64,000 nt of DNA from an uncultured Candidatus Melainabacteria bacterium (lineage in GTDB: Bacteria > Cyanobacteriota > Vampirovibrionia > Gastranaerophilales > Gastranaerophilaceae), in NCBI GenBank assembly GCA_934757245.1, contig CAKVLH010000001.1, positions 168,913 to 232,912 on the forward strand, written 5' to 3'. Position numbers and translations under genes: made by a program. Each line of letters starts with the position of its first letter. The first letter of the stretch is position 1. A model generated the notes under the pieces. That model saw only the letters and a list, made by a program, of their open reading frames with translations. It did not search any database and was not told where the DNA came from. This document shows, one piece after another, positions 21,149 to 30,352 of the stretch.

Positions 21149-22267
21149 TTATCTAACTATATCCAAAACCCTTGCAAAATCTTCCAGTTTACAATCCGCG
21201 GTCAAAGAAATTCTTAATCTTGAAGTTCCTTCAGGCACAGTAGGTGGGCGAATGGCAGGAATATAAAATCCTTCAGCTCTTAGTTTTTCTGAAATTTTTA
21301 CAGTATCCTCATTTGAGCCGATAACAATTGGAATTATTTGAGTTGTGGAAACAGTCTCCATTCCCCGTTCTGTCATTAAATTATGAACATCTTTTGTAAG
21401 TTTTGTTAATTTATTCTTTTGTTCTTCCAAATAGCTTTGTTTTTCAGTCAATAACCAATTTGACCATGCAATATTTAGCGGGGGAATTGATGTAGAAAAT
21501 ATGAATGAGCGCGCTTTGTTAATCAAATACGAAATAATTGTTTCGGAAGATACACAAAACGCTCCGAATGAGCCGACAGCTTTTCCGAATGTTGCTGTTA
21601 TTATGTCGATATCTTTACCGCCCGTAAAGCCTGCTAATGTTTTTCCATAAGCGCAAAACGCATGAGCTTCATCTATCATTAACAAACAATCGTATTTGTT
21701 TTTAAGTTCAATCAGTTTTTCAATGTTTGCAACATCACCATCCATACTGAAAACGGATTCTGAAACAATGATTGCTCTTTTGTAATTCTTACGTTTAGCC
21801 TGTAAAAGTTTTTCCAGATTATCGTAATCAAAATGTTTGTAACGGATAAAATCGCCTTGTGCAAGTTGCATGCCATCAATAATACTGGCATGGTTTAATT
21901 TATCAGAAAAAACAACATCTCCACGGCCAACTAGTGCAGATATCACTCCTAAATTACATTGATAACCGGTATTGAAAATCAAAGCAGCTTCTTTGTTAAA
22001 AATATTAGCGACAGTTTTTTCTAAGGCTTTATATTCAGGTGAAGAACCTGTTAAAAGTCTTGCAGATGCTGTAGAAAGCTGATAAAAATTATTCTGCAAG
22101 AATTCTTTTTCAAGTTCTGTTTTTGTACTTATACCCAAATAATCGTTGGAAGCAAAATTTACATATTCTTTGCCGTCAATCACTATTTTTCCGTCTGTTT
22201 TTGATTCTATATTTGGTATAGTTCTCAATTGTCCCTTACTTTTTAAGAGCTCCAATTCGTTTATCAT
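21149..22267 (-). CDS. 8-amino-7-oxononanoate synthase-like PLP enzyme (BioF family)
   Basis: 372 residues of the alpha-oxoamine synthase family, which condenses an amino acid with an acyl-CoA. Visible features: FASNDYLG near residue 40, GSARLLTG-like STASARLLTGSSP, the PLP stacking region NTGYQCNLG, DEAHAF, and the Schiff-base lysine in TATFGKAVGSFG. BioF (biotin synthesis, L-Ala plus pimeloyl-ACP/CoA) is the most likely role, though Kbl or other AOS enzymes are similar and no other bio gene is nearby. The start overlaps the end of the ctp gene by 32 bp, indicating translational coupling. Confidence 0.82.
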   Translation of the reverse strand: MINELELLKSKGQLRTIPNIESKTDGKIVIDGKEYVNFASNDYLGISTKTELEKEFLQNNFYQLSTASARLLTGSSPEYKALEKTVANIFNKEAALIFNTGYQCNLGVISALVGRGDVVFSDKLNHASIIDGMQLAQGDFIRYKHFDYDNLEKLLQAKRKNYKRAIIVSESVFSMDGDVANIEKLIELKNKYDCLLMIDEAHAFCAYGKTLAGFTGGKDIDIITATFGKAVGSFGAFCVSSETIISYLINKARSFIFSTSIPPLNIAWSNWLLTEKQSYLEEQKNKLTKLTKDVHNLMTERGMETVSTTQIIPIVIGSNEDTVKISEKLRAEGFYIPAIRPPTVPEGTSRLRISLTADCKLEDFARVLDIVR

Positions 22268-23486
22268 TATTCAATACTTCCTTAGCTTTTTCTAACTGTT
22301 CGTCTTTTTGATTTCCGACAAAAAAGTCAAACTCATTGCCGACTTCAATATCCGGTTTAATACCCAATTTGTTAATATCAGTACCGTTTGGAGTTAAGTA
22401 ACGCGCAATCGTTACATTAACGCCGGTTTGGTTAGGTAATGGTACAACTTTTTGTACTAAACCCTTACCAAAAGTTTTTCTGCCGACAAGAGTCGCTTTA
22501 TGTGTGTCTTTTAGTGCTCCGGAAAGAATTTCACTAGCGCTTGCACTTGCACCGTTAACCAAAACTACTACAGGTTTTTGCAAGCCCAAGTGCTCATCTT
22601 GAGCTTTGATTGATTTTGTGTAACCGTTTCTATATATAATATCAACAATGGTTCCGTTATTGATAAACATATCTGCGATAAATACAGCATTGTCTAAAAG
22701 TCCGCCTGTATTTCCACGCAAATCAAGAATTAGCGCGTCTGTACTTTTAGTGTTTTCTAAAGCTTCCATAAATTCGTTTGGTGTAGTTCCGCTCATAAAG
22801 CTTAAAATTTGTATATAACCTATGTGATTGTCTAGTATAGAGCTCTTTACACTCTTGATTTTGATTTCTTTGCGCTTAATTTTTTTTGTAAGTTTTTTGT
22901 TTTTTCTTAGAATAGTTAGCTCTACAATACTATTTTCAGGCCCTCTAACTAAAGTTGCAACATCTGATACGTTCATACCATTAATATCTTTGCCGTTAAC
23001 GGCTGTTATTATGTCTCCTTGTTTAAGTTGAGCAAAATCAGCAGGAGTAGCAGGCATTACATTAAAAATTTCTATTTTGCCTGCGTTAGAATATATATTT
23101 ACGCCGATTCCATAAATTTTTGAAGTTATTGATGTTGTTAAATCTTCAAAATCTTTTTTTGGCATAAAACGTGTATAAGGTTCGTCCAAACTTGCAATCA
23201 TTGTATCAATCGCAATTCTGGCATCTTCATCAGTTTTGATTTTATTTTTGTAATGCTCTTTCCAACGATACCAATTTTGATGATTTAAACTCGGTTCGTA
23301 GTATTCGCGGTTTATAACTTTCCAAGTCTTATCAAATAGTTTTTGCGGTGCAACTTCTTCTGTGTTTATTAAGTTTTGGCGTGCATAAAATGCATTAGTT
23401 TTAGTAAAAATTGACATAAAAACTTTGTTAAAAATTACTAAAATTAAAACGGACAATATAAATATTAATAATTGTTTTTTATTCAT
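22236..23486 (-). CDS. ctpA: C-terminal processing peptidase (S41 family, PDZ)
   Basis: Start taken at ATG 23486 (MNKKQLLIFIL), giving an N-terminal signal anchor (hydrophobic residues about 6-22); the open frame begins six codons earlier. The protein has a PDZ domain in the middle (about residues 100-190, IGVNIYSNAG and ITAVNGKDINGM). The S41 protease core follows, with the serine in GASASASE and the lysine about 25 residues later in KTFGKG, forming the Ser-Lys dyad. Such periplasmic enzymes trim or degrade proteins from their C termini, including peptidoglycan hydrolases. It is cotranscribed with the bioF-like gene. Confidence 0.92.
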   Translation of the reverse strand: MNKKQLLIFILSVLILVIFNKVFMSIFTKTNAFYARQNLINTEEVAPQKLFDKTWKVINREYYEPSLNHQNWYRWKEHYKNKIKTDEDARIAIDTMIASLDEPYTRFMPKKDFEDLTTSITSKIYGIGVNIYSNAGKIEIFNVMPATPADFAQLKQGDIITAVNGKDINGMNVSDVATLVRGPENSIVELTILRKNKKLTKKIKRKEIKIKSVKSSILDNHIGYIQILSFMSGTTPNEFMEALENTKSTDALILDLRGNTGGLLDNAVFIADMFINNGTIVDIIYRNGYTKSIKAQDEHLGLQKPVVVLVNGASASASEILSGALKDTHKATLVGRKTFGKGLVQKVVPLPNQTGVNVTIARYLTPNGTDINKLGIKPDIEVGNEFDFFVGNQKDEQLEKAKEVLNNDKRIGALKK

Positions 23487-23573
23487 ACCACAATTTAACA
23501 TCAAGAACGAAGTCTAATCAATATACTTATCATATTTAAGCATGCTATTTTTTTATCTTTTATTTTTTTAATT

Positions 23574-23613
23574 AAAAAAAGACTGATTTTAATTAATGAA
23601 ACCAGTCTTTTTA
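23574..23613. terminator. Terminator after the diguanylate cyclase gene
   Basis: AAAAAGACTG and CAGTCTTTTT form a 10-bp stem around a 17-nt AT-rich loop, with T-runs on both strands. It lies just past the stop codon of the minus-strand GGDEF gene. Confidence 0.8.
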
Positions 23614-23634
23614 ATTATTTATTCTTATAAAAAT

Positions 23635-24507
23635 TTACATTTCCAAATTCATTTGAGAGAATTGAATAATCTTGTTTCTGCCTCTGTGTTTAGCGTTATA
23701 CAAAGCGTGCTCAGCGTATCTGATAACAGTATTAGCATCTTCTTCAACATCAGGCATGCAAGGATATGTTGAAATACCGCCTGAAACAGTAACTTTATGC
23801 GGTTCTTCTTCTCCGGCAGGGATGAATTCCATTTTTTCAACTTCTCTTCTAAATCTTTCACCAAATAAAAATGCATTTTCTTCGGAAGTATTTGGAAGAA
23901 CTAGCAAAAATTCTTCGTCGCCATATCGAGTTAAGATATCTTCTTTTCTAATCATAGCGCTCAATTTATTAGCAATTTTTGTTAACAAAATATCGCCCCA
24001 TTCGTAACCATACATATCATTGACAACTTTGAAAAAGTCTAAATCGAATAATATGCAAGACAATTTTGTGCCATAACGTCTTGCTCTTGAAATTTCTTCT
24101 TCCAAACGTTCTTGCAAGTATTTTCTGTTATGCAATCCTGTTAAATCATCAGTAGTTGAAACTTTTTCTAATTTGTCTTTGTTTGCTTTAATCTTTAACA
24201 AAGCATTTACTCGAACTATTAGCTCATCCGTATTTGCTGGGTCTTTAATAAAGTCAAAACCCTCTGCTCTTACAGTAACATCCCTTCTTGTTGGTCCAAA
24301 GAATAAAATCGGACAAGGGAATTTGTTCGTCATTAAGGCATCTTTTGCCAAATCTATATTTTCAACAATCATCAAAGAAGGATTAATAATTGCATAATCT
24401 TTCATTTTATCTATTGATACAACCCTTACATCTGCTTCATCAATATCCATAAGTGTTGCCTGTAATTCCGGCATCGGTTTTGTTGAATAAACTACAATGT
24501 TGCTCAT
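23635..24507 (-). CDS. Diguanylate cyclase with N-terminal receiver-like domain and variant GDEEF motif
   Basis: 290 residues. About 1-110 look like a receiver fold without the usual phospho-accepting Asp (LMIVENIDL at that place). The GGDEF domain follows: DDLTGLHNRKYL, FDLDFFKVVND and RYGDEEF. The signature therefore reads GDEEF instead of GGDEF or GGEEF, with Asp replacing the second glycine. An inhibitory I-site RKED lies exactly five residues upstream. It should make, or only bind, c-di-GMP; the changed signature leaves activity uncertain. Monocistronic, with its own terminator. Confidence 0.85.
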   Translation of the reverse strand: MSNIVVYSTKPMPELQATLMDIDEADVRVVSIDKMKDYAIINPSLMIVENIDLAKDALMTNKFPCPILFFGPTRRDVTVRAEGFDFIKDPANTDELIVRVNALLKIKANKDKLEKVSTTDDLTGLHNRKYLQERLEEEISRARRYGTKLSCILFDLDFFKVVNDMYGYEWGDILLTKIANKLSAMIRKEDILTRYGDEEFLLVLPNTSEENAFLFGERFRREVEKMEFIPAGEEEPHKVTVSGGISTYPCMPDVEEDANTVIRYAEHALYNAKHRGRNKIIQFSQMNLEM

Positions 24508-24568
24508 AAATCTTCCTCTTATTTGAAATTCATTTCTCTTATATTAAATATACACTAATTGTAACACT

Positions 24569-24598
24569 TTGTAAAACATTTCTTTTTTATGGTAGAAT
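24569..24598 (+). promoter_or_regulatory. Promoter of nupC
   Basis: TTGTAA (24569-24574), 18 nt, extended -10 TGG-TAGAAT (24593-24598). The upstream TGTAA repeat here is explained by the -35 box. A GGAG ribosome site lies before the ATG. Confidence 0.5.
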
Positions 24599-24625
24599 TA
24601 TTGAGTAGCTTATCAAGGAGTGTAA

Positions 24626-25894
24626 ATGGAAAGATTTATCGGACTTATCGGGATTGTAGTAATATTTTTAATCGTTTTTCTAATGTCAAATAACAGAAAA
24701 GCTATTAATTACAAGACTATAGGAACAGGTTTTTTATTGCAAGTTTTACTTGCTGTATTTATTTTTAAAGTTCCAATTGGGCAAAAAATGTTCTTAATGA
24801 TAGGTCTATTCATCCAAAAGATTCTTGAATTTGCGACAGAAGGCGGTTTGTTCGTATTCGGTGCGTTGCTACAAAATGACAAATTAATTGAGCTTTTTGG
24901 AAAAAGTGGAACGATTTTTGCGGTTCAACTTATTTGCACAAACATTTTCATGATGGTTTTAGTAAATATTCTTTATTATTACGGAATAATGCAAAGAGTT
25001 GTTGCAATTCTTGGTAAAGCAATGAATAAACTAATGCATATTTCCGGAGCAGAAGCTCTTTCAAACGTAGCAAGCTCATTTGTTGGACAAATCACAGCGC
25101 AAATCATGATTAAACCATATTTAGAAAAATTAACACGCTCTGAACTGTTAGCTTCTATGGCGGGAAGCATGGCTTGTATCTCCGGCGCTATAATGCCAAT
25201 TTATATTGGCATGGGTATTCCTGCACATTATATTTTAGCATCATCTGTTATGGCAGCTCCTGGAGCTATGATTTTGACAAAAATTGTTTACCCTGAAACA
25301 GGCGAACCGGAAACAAGAGATAATATAAGAATTTCAAAGAGAAGAACTTTTGCAAACGTTTTTGAAGCTATTTCAAACGGAGCTTCTGACGGTATGAAAG
25401 TTGCAATTAACGTTACAGCAATGATTTTAGCACTTGTAGCGCTTGTTGCATTTATCGATTGGGTATTAGGTTTAGGTGGCATGTTCTGTTATAAATTTAT
25501 ACCGGGCTGCTCGCATTTTGCATTTTTATCACATTTATCTTTGAAATTAATATTAGGAAAGGTTTTTGCAATATTTGCGATAATTCTTGGTGTTCCGCTT
25601 CATGATGCTTCAACAGTCGGAGCCTTAATGGGTACAAAATTAGTTCTTAATGAAATGGTTGCTTATGTAGGTTTAACTCATGTAGCGCAATCTATTGACC
25701 CAAAAAGCTTTATGATTGCAAGTTTTGCATTATGCAGTTTTGGTAATTTTGGTTCTATTGCTATTCAAATTGGTGGTATTGGAGAACTTGCGCCAAACCA
25801 AAAGAAAAATCTTGCAAGATTAGGTCTAAGAGCTCTTATATGCGGAACTTTGAGCTGTTATCTGTCAGCTGCAATCGTTGGTGTTCTGCTATAG
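24626..25894 (+). CDS. nupC: Concentrative nucleoside transporter (NupC/CNT family)
   Basis: A 422-residue inner-membrane transporter importing nucleosides with Na+ or H+. It has the CNT layout: N-terminal helices, a Nucleos_tra2 gate domain (FVFGALLQNDK) and a C-terminal core with the GxxxxxNxxSxFVGQxxA-like stretch (EALSNVASSFVGQ). CSFGNFGSIAIQIGGIGELAP near the end is strongly conserved in the family. AAGGAG stands 7 nt before the ATG. The 3' end overlaps the convergent small gene by 59 bp. It would supply nucleosides for salvage, in keeping with the uridine-kinase-like gene elsewhere in the window. Confidence 0.94.
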   Translation: MERFIGLIGIVVIFLIVFLMSNNRKAINYKTIGTGFLLQVLLAVFIFKVPIGQKMFLMIGLFIQKILEFATEGGLFVFGALLQNDKLIELFGKSGTIFAVQLICTNIFMMVLVNILYYYGIMQRVVAILGKAMNKLMHISGAEALSNVASSFVGQITAQIMIKPYLEKLTRSELLASMAGSMACISGAIMPIYIGMGIPAHYILASSVMAAPGAMILTKIVYPETGEPETRDNIRISKRRTFANVFEAISNGASDGMKVAINVTAMILALVALVAFIDWVLGLGGMFCYKFIPGCSHFAFLSHLSLKLILGKVFAIFAIILGVPLHDASTVGALMGTKLVLNEMVAYVGLTHVAQSIDPKSFMIASFALCSFGNFGSIAIQIGGIGELAPNQKKNLARLGLRALICGTLSCYLSAAIVGVLL

Positions 25895-26156
25895 AAAGTA
25901 TTTCATCTTCAATTAAAATGCTTTTATTTATAATCTCAGCAATGCGTTCGGAAAGAATTGACAATACATTTATGTAGTTATTTCTTTCTGCGCTCAAATG
26001 TGCTGCTATTTCTCTAGGTACTCCATAATATTGTCCGCTAAATTCAATATTTTCGCAATTCGTTCGAGTCAGTTGAACAAGTGTGTCTATTTTGTAAAGT
26101 TCGTTAAATGTTTCATTGTAAAACGTCAATAACTGGTTACCATATTTTTTACTCAT
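25836..26156 (-). CDS. Small helical hypothetical protein
   Basis: 106 residues, almost entirely alpha-helical by composition, with no signal or membrane segment. GGGGT lies before the ATG. Its last 20 codons lie over the 3' end of nupC on the other strand. The reading frame keeps the codon style of real genes here, so I accept it, but no family is recognised. The C-terminal overlap may mean that the real protein is shorter in relatives. Confidence 0.6.
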   Translation of the reverse strand: MSKKYGNQLLTFYNETFNELYKIDTLVQLTRTNCENIEFSGQYYGVPREIAAHLSAERNNYINVLSILSERIAEIINKSILIEDEILSIAEHQRLQLTDNSSKFRI

Positions 26157-26283
26157 TTCATACCCCTATACTGTAATTTAAACTTCTTAATTCCTTTATA
26201 TTACAAGTATAGAACGATTAAAAAATTTGTCGCTAATGTATTTTCCAATTTCTAAAATTCGTTAAAAAGTTTAGAATAATTTC

Positions 26284-27552
26284 TTAAACATATGATTCTA
26301 TCAAATCAATAACTTCGCAAATCGAATAATTATCTTTCGCTATAAAAAGATTTTTGCCGGTTTTTTCTATTACATAATCAATTGAATTGCCATCCAAAAA
26401 CAGGTTAGTAAAAGGCTTTAGCATAATAGACGGAACAACTATATAGTCAGCATTCACATCCTTTATTGTATTAATCAAATCTTCAGAAGTTATAAGTCCG
26501 GCTACAGTTATATTTTTCCCCCAATAGGTAGATTTTACAGGGTTAACAGTGCATTCCAGATTAACAATTTTGTTTAATTTTGATGCTATATATTCAAAAG
26601 CTGTTTTTGCTGCTACAGAGCACGCAAAACTAATTTTAAGTTTTTCTGACAGTTTTTGAGGTAGTTTAAATGTGTCGAAATCATCCATTAGTGAACGCAG
26701 AGAACCTACGCCATCATCAAGTTGTGAGAAATTGCCATAATATTTTGCTTTTGGAATTTCTTTTTCTGCAAGCAAGAAAAATTCGTCAGAACAGCAAACC
26801 TTTTTGTACTTTGAGGATATTCTTATTGTTTCTTCTGCAACAGCTTTGTCTACTGTTTTAAGCTCACTGGTACGGAATTGTGTAATCCCAACGGGAACAA
26901 TTGCAACTGTCAAAAGTGCAGAACCTAAACTTGATAAATCTTTTAGCGTTCTTTCTAATTCTGCGCCGTCATTATATCCGGGGCAAAGAACTATTTGTGC
27001 GTGAAAAGGTATTTCATGTTTTTTAAACCATTTTAAATTATCCATAATCTTTGCTGCGTTTGGGTTTCTAAGCATTTTAACACGCAGTTCTGGATTTGTT
27101 GTATGAACTGAAATATAAAATGGACCTAAATGCAGTGCTGCAATTCTTTCTTTGTCTGCATCAGTAAGGTTTGTAGTTGTAATATAAGTACCTTGCAAGT
27201 ATGAAAGTCTATAGTCATCATCCTTAATATATAAGGTGTCTCTTAATCCCTTTGGTTGCTGAGCTACAAAACAGAAAATACAATTATTTAAACAAGGTTT
27301 AATCCTATCAAAAACGGCGCTTTCAAAGATTATACCCAAATCTTCATCATAGTCTTTTTCTAATTCAATTTCTTCTATTTCACCATTTTTCTTTTTTATT
27401 TGTATTGTTATAAGTTCGCTTTTACACATAAAGCGATAATCAATCATATCTTGAGGTTGCTCACCGTCAATTGAAAGCAATATATCGCCTTCTTCAATTT
27501 CGAGTTCTTGCGCTATTGAATCGTCTACAACACCACTAATTAGTGCAGGCAT
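26284..27552 (-). CDS. PDZ/radical-SAM DUF512 protein (cyanobacterial FeS protein type)
   Basis: Start ATG 27552 (MPALISGVV), because GGAGG lies 8 nt before it; a TTG at 27558 is too close to that site. The 422-residue protein has a short PDZ-like N part (LEIEEGDILLSIDGEQ), then a radical-SAM-type cysteine cluster in KPCLNNCIFCF (Cx3Cx2C), and the DUF512 C-terminal region. Proteins of this type are known in cyanobacteria and clostridia; their reaction is unknown. The start overlaps the 3' end of padR by 17 bp, so the two are coupled. Confidence 0.88.
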   Translation of the reverse strand: MPALISGVVDDSIAQELEIEEGDILLSIDGEQPQDMIDYRFMCKSELITIQIKKKNGEIEEIELEKDYDEDLGIIFESAVFDRIKPCLNNCIFCFVAQQPKGLRDTLYIKDDDYRLSYLQGTYITTTNLTDADKERIAALHLGPFYISVHTTNPELRVKMLRNPNAAKIMDNLKWFKKHEIPFHAQIVLCPGYNDGAELERTLKDLSSLGSALLTVAIVPVGITQFRTSELKTVDKAVAEETIRISSKYKKVCCSDEFFLLAEKEIPKAKYYGNFSQLDDGVGSLRSLMDDFDTFKLPQKLSEKLKISFACSVAAKTAFEYIASKLNKIVNLECTVNPVKSTYWGKNITVAGLITSEDLINTIKDVNADYIVVPSIMLKPFTNLFLDGNSIDYVIEKTGKNLFIAKDNYSICEVIDLIESYV

Positions 27553-28048
27553 GTTCAAAGCCCTCCAACAGTGATATAAAATTTTTGTATTCGCAAGTTA
27601 AATTGTCGAAAACCATTTTAGGATAAAAAGAAAGTTCTTTCTCTTTCATAATATTTTGCGTATCAAATAAAATAGTTTCTGCTTTAAGCTTAAGTTGTCT
27701 TAACATGTGTGCCTGTTCTTTCGCATCTAAGCAATCCGCACAAGCAAGCTTAACACGCGCATTAGTAAAAAACTGTATAGGATTCTCTAAAGGCGGTGCC
27801 ATAATTAAACGCTTTAATTCTACTACGCCATCTTTTGTAATTGAATAATAACAAGAAGGTCTGCCACCTTCTGACATAGTTTTTCTTGATTTTATAAAAC
27901 CGCTATTTTCTAGGCGAGTTAATGCAGGTTTTATTGTGCCATAACTTGGTGTCGTTAAAACCGAAAAAGTTGCACGTATTGCCTTAGAAATACCATACAT
28001 TGTTAAAACTTGTCTATTTAATTCAAATAATATTAAAAGCTCAATCAT
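27536..28048 (-). CDS. PadR-family transcriptional regulator
   Basis: 170 residues. The winged-helix PadR domain covers about residues 1-85, with LTTPSYGTIKPALTRLENSG as the DNA-contacting part and EGGRPSCYYSITKDG as the wing. A helical dimerisation region (AspA-like/vir_AspA type) follows. PadR proteins repress nearby genes in response to small molecules. Here the overlapping downstream gene is the DUF512 radical-SAM protein, so that is the most direct candidate partner. No operator can be picked out by eye in the 28049-28099 region. Confidence 0.9.
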   Translation of the reverse strand: MIELLILFELNRQVLTMYGISKAIRATFSVLTTPSYGTIKPALTRLENSGFIKSRKTMSEGGRPSCYYSITKDGVVELKRLIMAPPLENPIQFFTNARVKLACADCLDAKEQAHMLRQLKLKAETILFDTQNIMKEKELSFYPKMVFDNLTCEYKNFISLLEGFEHACTN

Positions 28049-28099
28049 AACTTGATTATATCATAAAACAAACTCAATTACGTTTAAACTAAAAGACTT

Positions 28100-28129
28100 A
28101 AAAAAAAATGAGCGTTTTTCACGCTCACA
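28100..28129 (-). terminator. Terminator of the kor operon
   Basis: On the minus strand TGAGCGT pairs with ACGCTCA around a GAAAA loop, followed by eight U residues. It lies 37 nt past the stop of the beta-subunit gene. Confidence 0.88.
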
Positions 28130-28165
28130 GTTATTCTTAATTCCAAGAGTTCTATGTTTAATTTT

Positions 28166-28912
28166 TTATGATTCTGAAACATCTTTGAATACGCCCAAAG
28201 GAAATTCAGGTATCATTTCTGTTCTTATTCTTTCATGCGCGCCTTCTGGAGTCATGTGCCAGTTCGTAGGGCAAGAAGAAAGAATTTCTACAAATCCAAA
28301 TCCTTTACCTTCCAATTGAACTTGGAATGCTTTTTTAATCGCTTGTTTCGCTTGATTTATGTGCGGAATTGAATCCAACGCTACACGAGCAGAAAATGCT
28401 GTTCCGTCGCATAAAGCAATGTGTTCTGCAACTTTAATCGGATAACCAAAATAATCAGCGTTTCTACCTGTAGGAGAAGTTGTTGTAACTTGTCCCATCA
28501 TCGTTGTAGGCCCTAATTGTCCGCCTGTCATACCGTAAGTTGTATTATTTAAACAAAATGCTGTAATTTTTTCGCCCCTCAAGGCTGTATGCATAGATTC
28601 TGCCAAACCGATTGATGCGAAGTCGCCATCGCCTGAATATGTAAACACAACTTTATCAGGTCGTGCACGTTTTACGCCTGTTGCTGAAGCCAAAGCTCTT
28701 CCATGCGGAGCCTCAACTGCATCTATATCAAGGAAGTTATAAAGAAATACAGAGCATCCGACAGAAGTAGATGAAATGATATCTTCTCTAATTCCCAATT
28801 CGTCTATAACTTCGCCAACAAGTCTAATTGCTATACCGTGGTCGCATCCTGGGCAAAAAGTATACTTAAAGTCTTTTTTGAATGATTTTGGAATACTAAA
28901 TACTTGTTGCAT
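28166..28912 (-). CDS. korB: 2-oxoacid:ferredoxin oxidoreductase, beta subunit (TPP-binding)
   Basis: 248 residues holding the thiamine-diphosphate site: CPGCDHGI near the start, GDGDFASIG and NNTTYGMTGGQ (Mg-TPP motif GDG...NNxxYGMTGGQ). This subunit binds the cofactor and decarboxylates the oxoacid, passing electrons to ferredoxin. It overlaps the alpha gene by 17 bp and ends the delta-alpha-beta operon. Substrate (2-oxoglutarate, pyruvate or branched-chain) cannot be fixed by eye, so the symbol is provisional. The gamma subunit gene is 19 kb away at 47541. Confidence 0.9.
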   Translation of the reverse strand: MQQVFSIPKSFKKDFKYTFCPGCDHGIAIRLVGEVIDELGIREDIISSTSVGCSVFLYNFLDIDAVEAPHGRALASATGVKRARPDKVVFTYSGDGDFASIGLAESMHTALRGEKITAFCLNNTTYGMTGGQLGPTTMMGQVTTTSPTGRNADYFGYPIKVAEHIALCDGTAFSARVALDSIPHINQAKQAIKKAFQVQLEGKGFGFVEILSSCPTNWHMTPEGAHERIRTEMIPEFPLGVFKDVSES

Positions 28913-29972
28913 ACTCTTTTCTCCCTTCTAAAATGTTTTCAACGGAAGAAACGATTTCTTCAACGCTTAACCATTCTCCACAAGGTCTGTTAACCAAATC
29001 TACTTTAGACTGACCGTCAATAGCGTATTTAACATCCTTGAACATTTGTCCCATATTCATTTCTACAACAATAAAGTCTTTTCCGTCTTTCGCTAATTCA
29101 GAAATTCTTTCAGCAGGGAACGGATTTAAAGTAATAGGTCTAAAGCAGCCTGCTTTTATACCTTTTTGTCTTAAAACATTCATTGCAGCTTTAATATTTC
29201 TTGTCATAGAACCAAACGCAGTTAATATAATATCTGCATCTTCAGTATTAAATTCTTCAAACGTAGTTTCGTTTTCTCTAATTACATCAAATTTCTTGTG
29301 TAAATCATAGATGTGCTGAATTTGAGTCTTTTCATCAGGCGCACAAGAATATATTGTTCTGGCTTCTCTTCCCTTAGCACCTGTTAAAGCCCAAGATGAA
29401 ACATCTACTTCCGGATAAGGGTATTCGCCAAAGCTTGCAGGTTCCATCATTTGACCTAAAAGCCCGTCTGCTAATAAAATAACAGGATTTCTGTATTTTT
29501 GAGCCAAATAAAACGCTCTATAAGTTAAATCAACGCATTCTTGAACGGTTGATGGCGCTAATACGATAATTTTATAATCACCGTTTCCACCACCATAAAC
29601 TGCTTGATTATAATCGCCTTGAGCAGGATAAATATAGCCCAATCCCGGGCCGGTTCTCATTACGTTTACAAGAACAACAGGTAACTCGTCAGACGCAGCG
29701 TAAGATAAAGCCTCTTGCATTAATGCAACCGCACAAGAAGATGATGAAGTCATAGCTTTAACACCTGTAGCAACGGCACCCATAACCATGTTTATTGCGC
29801 CAAGTTCGCTTTCTGCGCAAACATAGGCTCTACCCAATTCTTGCATTTTTCCGCTCAAGTATTCGCCAATTTCTGTTTGCGGTGTAATCGGATAACCAAA
29901 ATAACATTGGCATCCTGCATTAACAGCCGCTTGAGCAATTGCATAATTTCCTTTTATTAAAACTTTTTCCAT
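28896..29972 (-). CDS. korA: 2-oxoacid:ferredoxin oxidoreductase, alpha subunit
   Basis: 358 residues of the KorA/VorB pyrimidine-binding family. It opens KGNYAIAQAAVNAGCQCYFGYPITPQTEI, the typical substrate/TPP pyrimidine-binding segment (GYPITP). A middle domain and a C-terminal Rossmann-like part follow. It pairs with the beta subunit to form the active centre. Its ATG overlaps the stop of the ferredoxin-like gene by one base, so delta, alpha and beta are tightly coupled. VorB-type (branched-chain) and KorA-type enzymes are very alike in this region, so the substrate is left open. Confidence 0.9.
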   Translation of the reverse strand: MEKVLIKGNYAIAQAAVNAGCQCYFGYPITPQTEIGEYLSGKMQELGRAYVCAESELGAINMVMGAVATGVKAMTSSSSCAVALMQEALSYAASDELPVVLVNVMRTGPGLGYIYPAQGDYNQAVYGGGNGDYKIIVLAPSTVQECVDLTYRAFYLAQKYRNPVILLADGLLGQMMEPASFGEYPYPEVDVSSWALTGAKGREARTIYSCAPDEKTQIQHIYDLHKKFDVIRENETTFEEFNTEDADIILTAFGSMTRNIKAAMNVLRQKGIKAGCFRPITLNPFPAERISELAKDGKDFIVVEMNMGQMFKDVKYAIDGQSKVDLVNRPCGEWLSVEEIVSSVENILEGRKEYATSI

Positions 29973-30181
29973 TATCTATAAACCTCTGTAATTGCCATAT
30001 CAGGACATCTTTTTGCGCACATGGCACAACCAATGCATTCGCCTTTTGGATCGTCAAATTCAACCATATAATCGCCAAGGCGGTTTGTTTTGTTGCTTTT
30101 TTTTATCAAGCCTTTAGGACAAGTAGTCGTACAAATATAGCAAGACTTGCAACGACTGTTATCTATAACTATTTTTCCCAT
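29972..30181 (-). CDS. korD: Two-cluster ferredoxin, delta subunit of the oxidoreductase
   Basis: Start ATG 30181 (MGKIVIDN), preceded by AGGAG at a good distance; an ATG six codons upstream is poorer. The 69-residue protein has two [4Fe-4S] motifs, CKSCYICTTTCPKG and CIGCAMCAKRCPD, each CxxCxxCxxxCP. It carries electrons from the TPP centre to external ferredoxin. First gene of the delta-alpha-beta operon and divergent from the flagellin gene, whose control region lies in between (30200-30352). Confidence 0.93.
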   Translation of the reverse strand: MGKIVIDNSRCKSCYICTTTCPKGLIKKSNKTNRLGDYMVEFDDPKGECIGCAMCAKRCPDMAITEVYR

Positions 30182-30237
30182 CTCCACTCCTATCTTCATT
30201 AAGAATTATAGCACTAACGCGATTTTTAGACCTATTT

Positions 30238-30252
30238 TGTAACGATTTGTAA
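30238..30252 (+). promoter_or_regulatory. TGTAA-N5-TGTAA element upstream of flagellin
   Basis: TGTAA at 30238 and at 30248 (10-nt period), the same direct repeat found before four other genes or sites in the window. Unlike those, no sigma-28 or TACTTT core is found 42 nt downstream. The second TTGTAA could itself serve as a -35 with TTATTA 18 nt later. Confidence 0.5.
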
Positions 30253-30352
30253 ATAATTAAAAAAAAAGTGTTATTAACTTCTGAATTATGGAATTAAGAA
30301 AATATGAGATGCAAGGAAGCATCATGTAGGACAAGCCAGAAAGGAGTATAAC

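Noticed and set aside
24560-24574. TGTAA-N5-TGTAA upstream of nupC as a member of the promoter group
   Set aside because: The second TTGTAA is explained as the -35 of an ordinary promoter with TAGAAT 18 nt later; neither core class occurs at the 42-nt offset.
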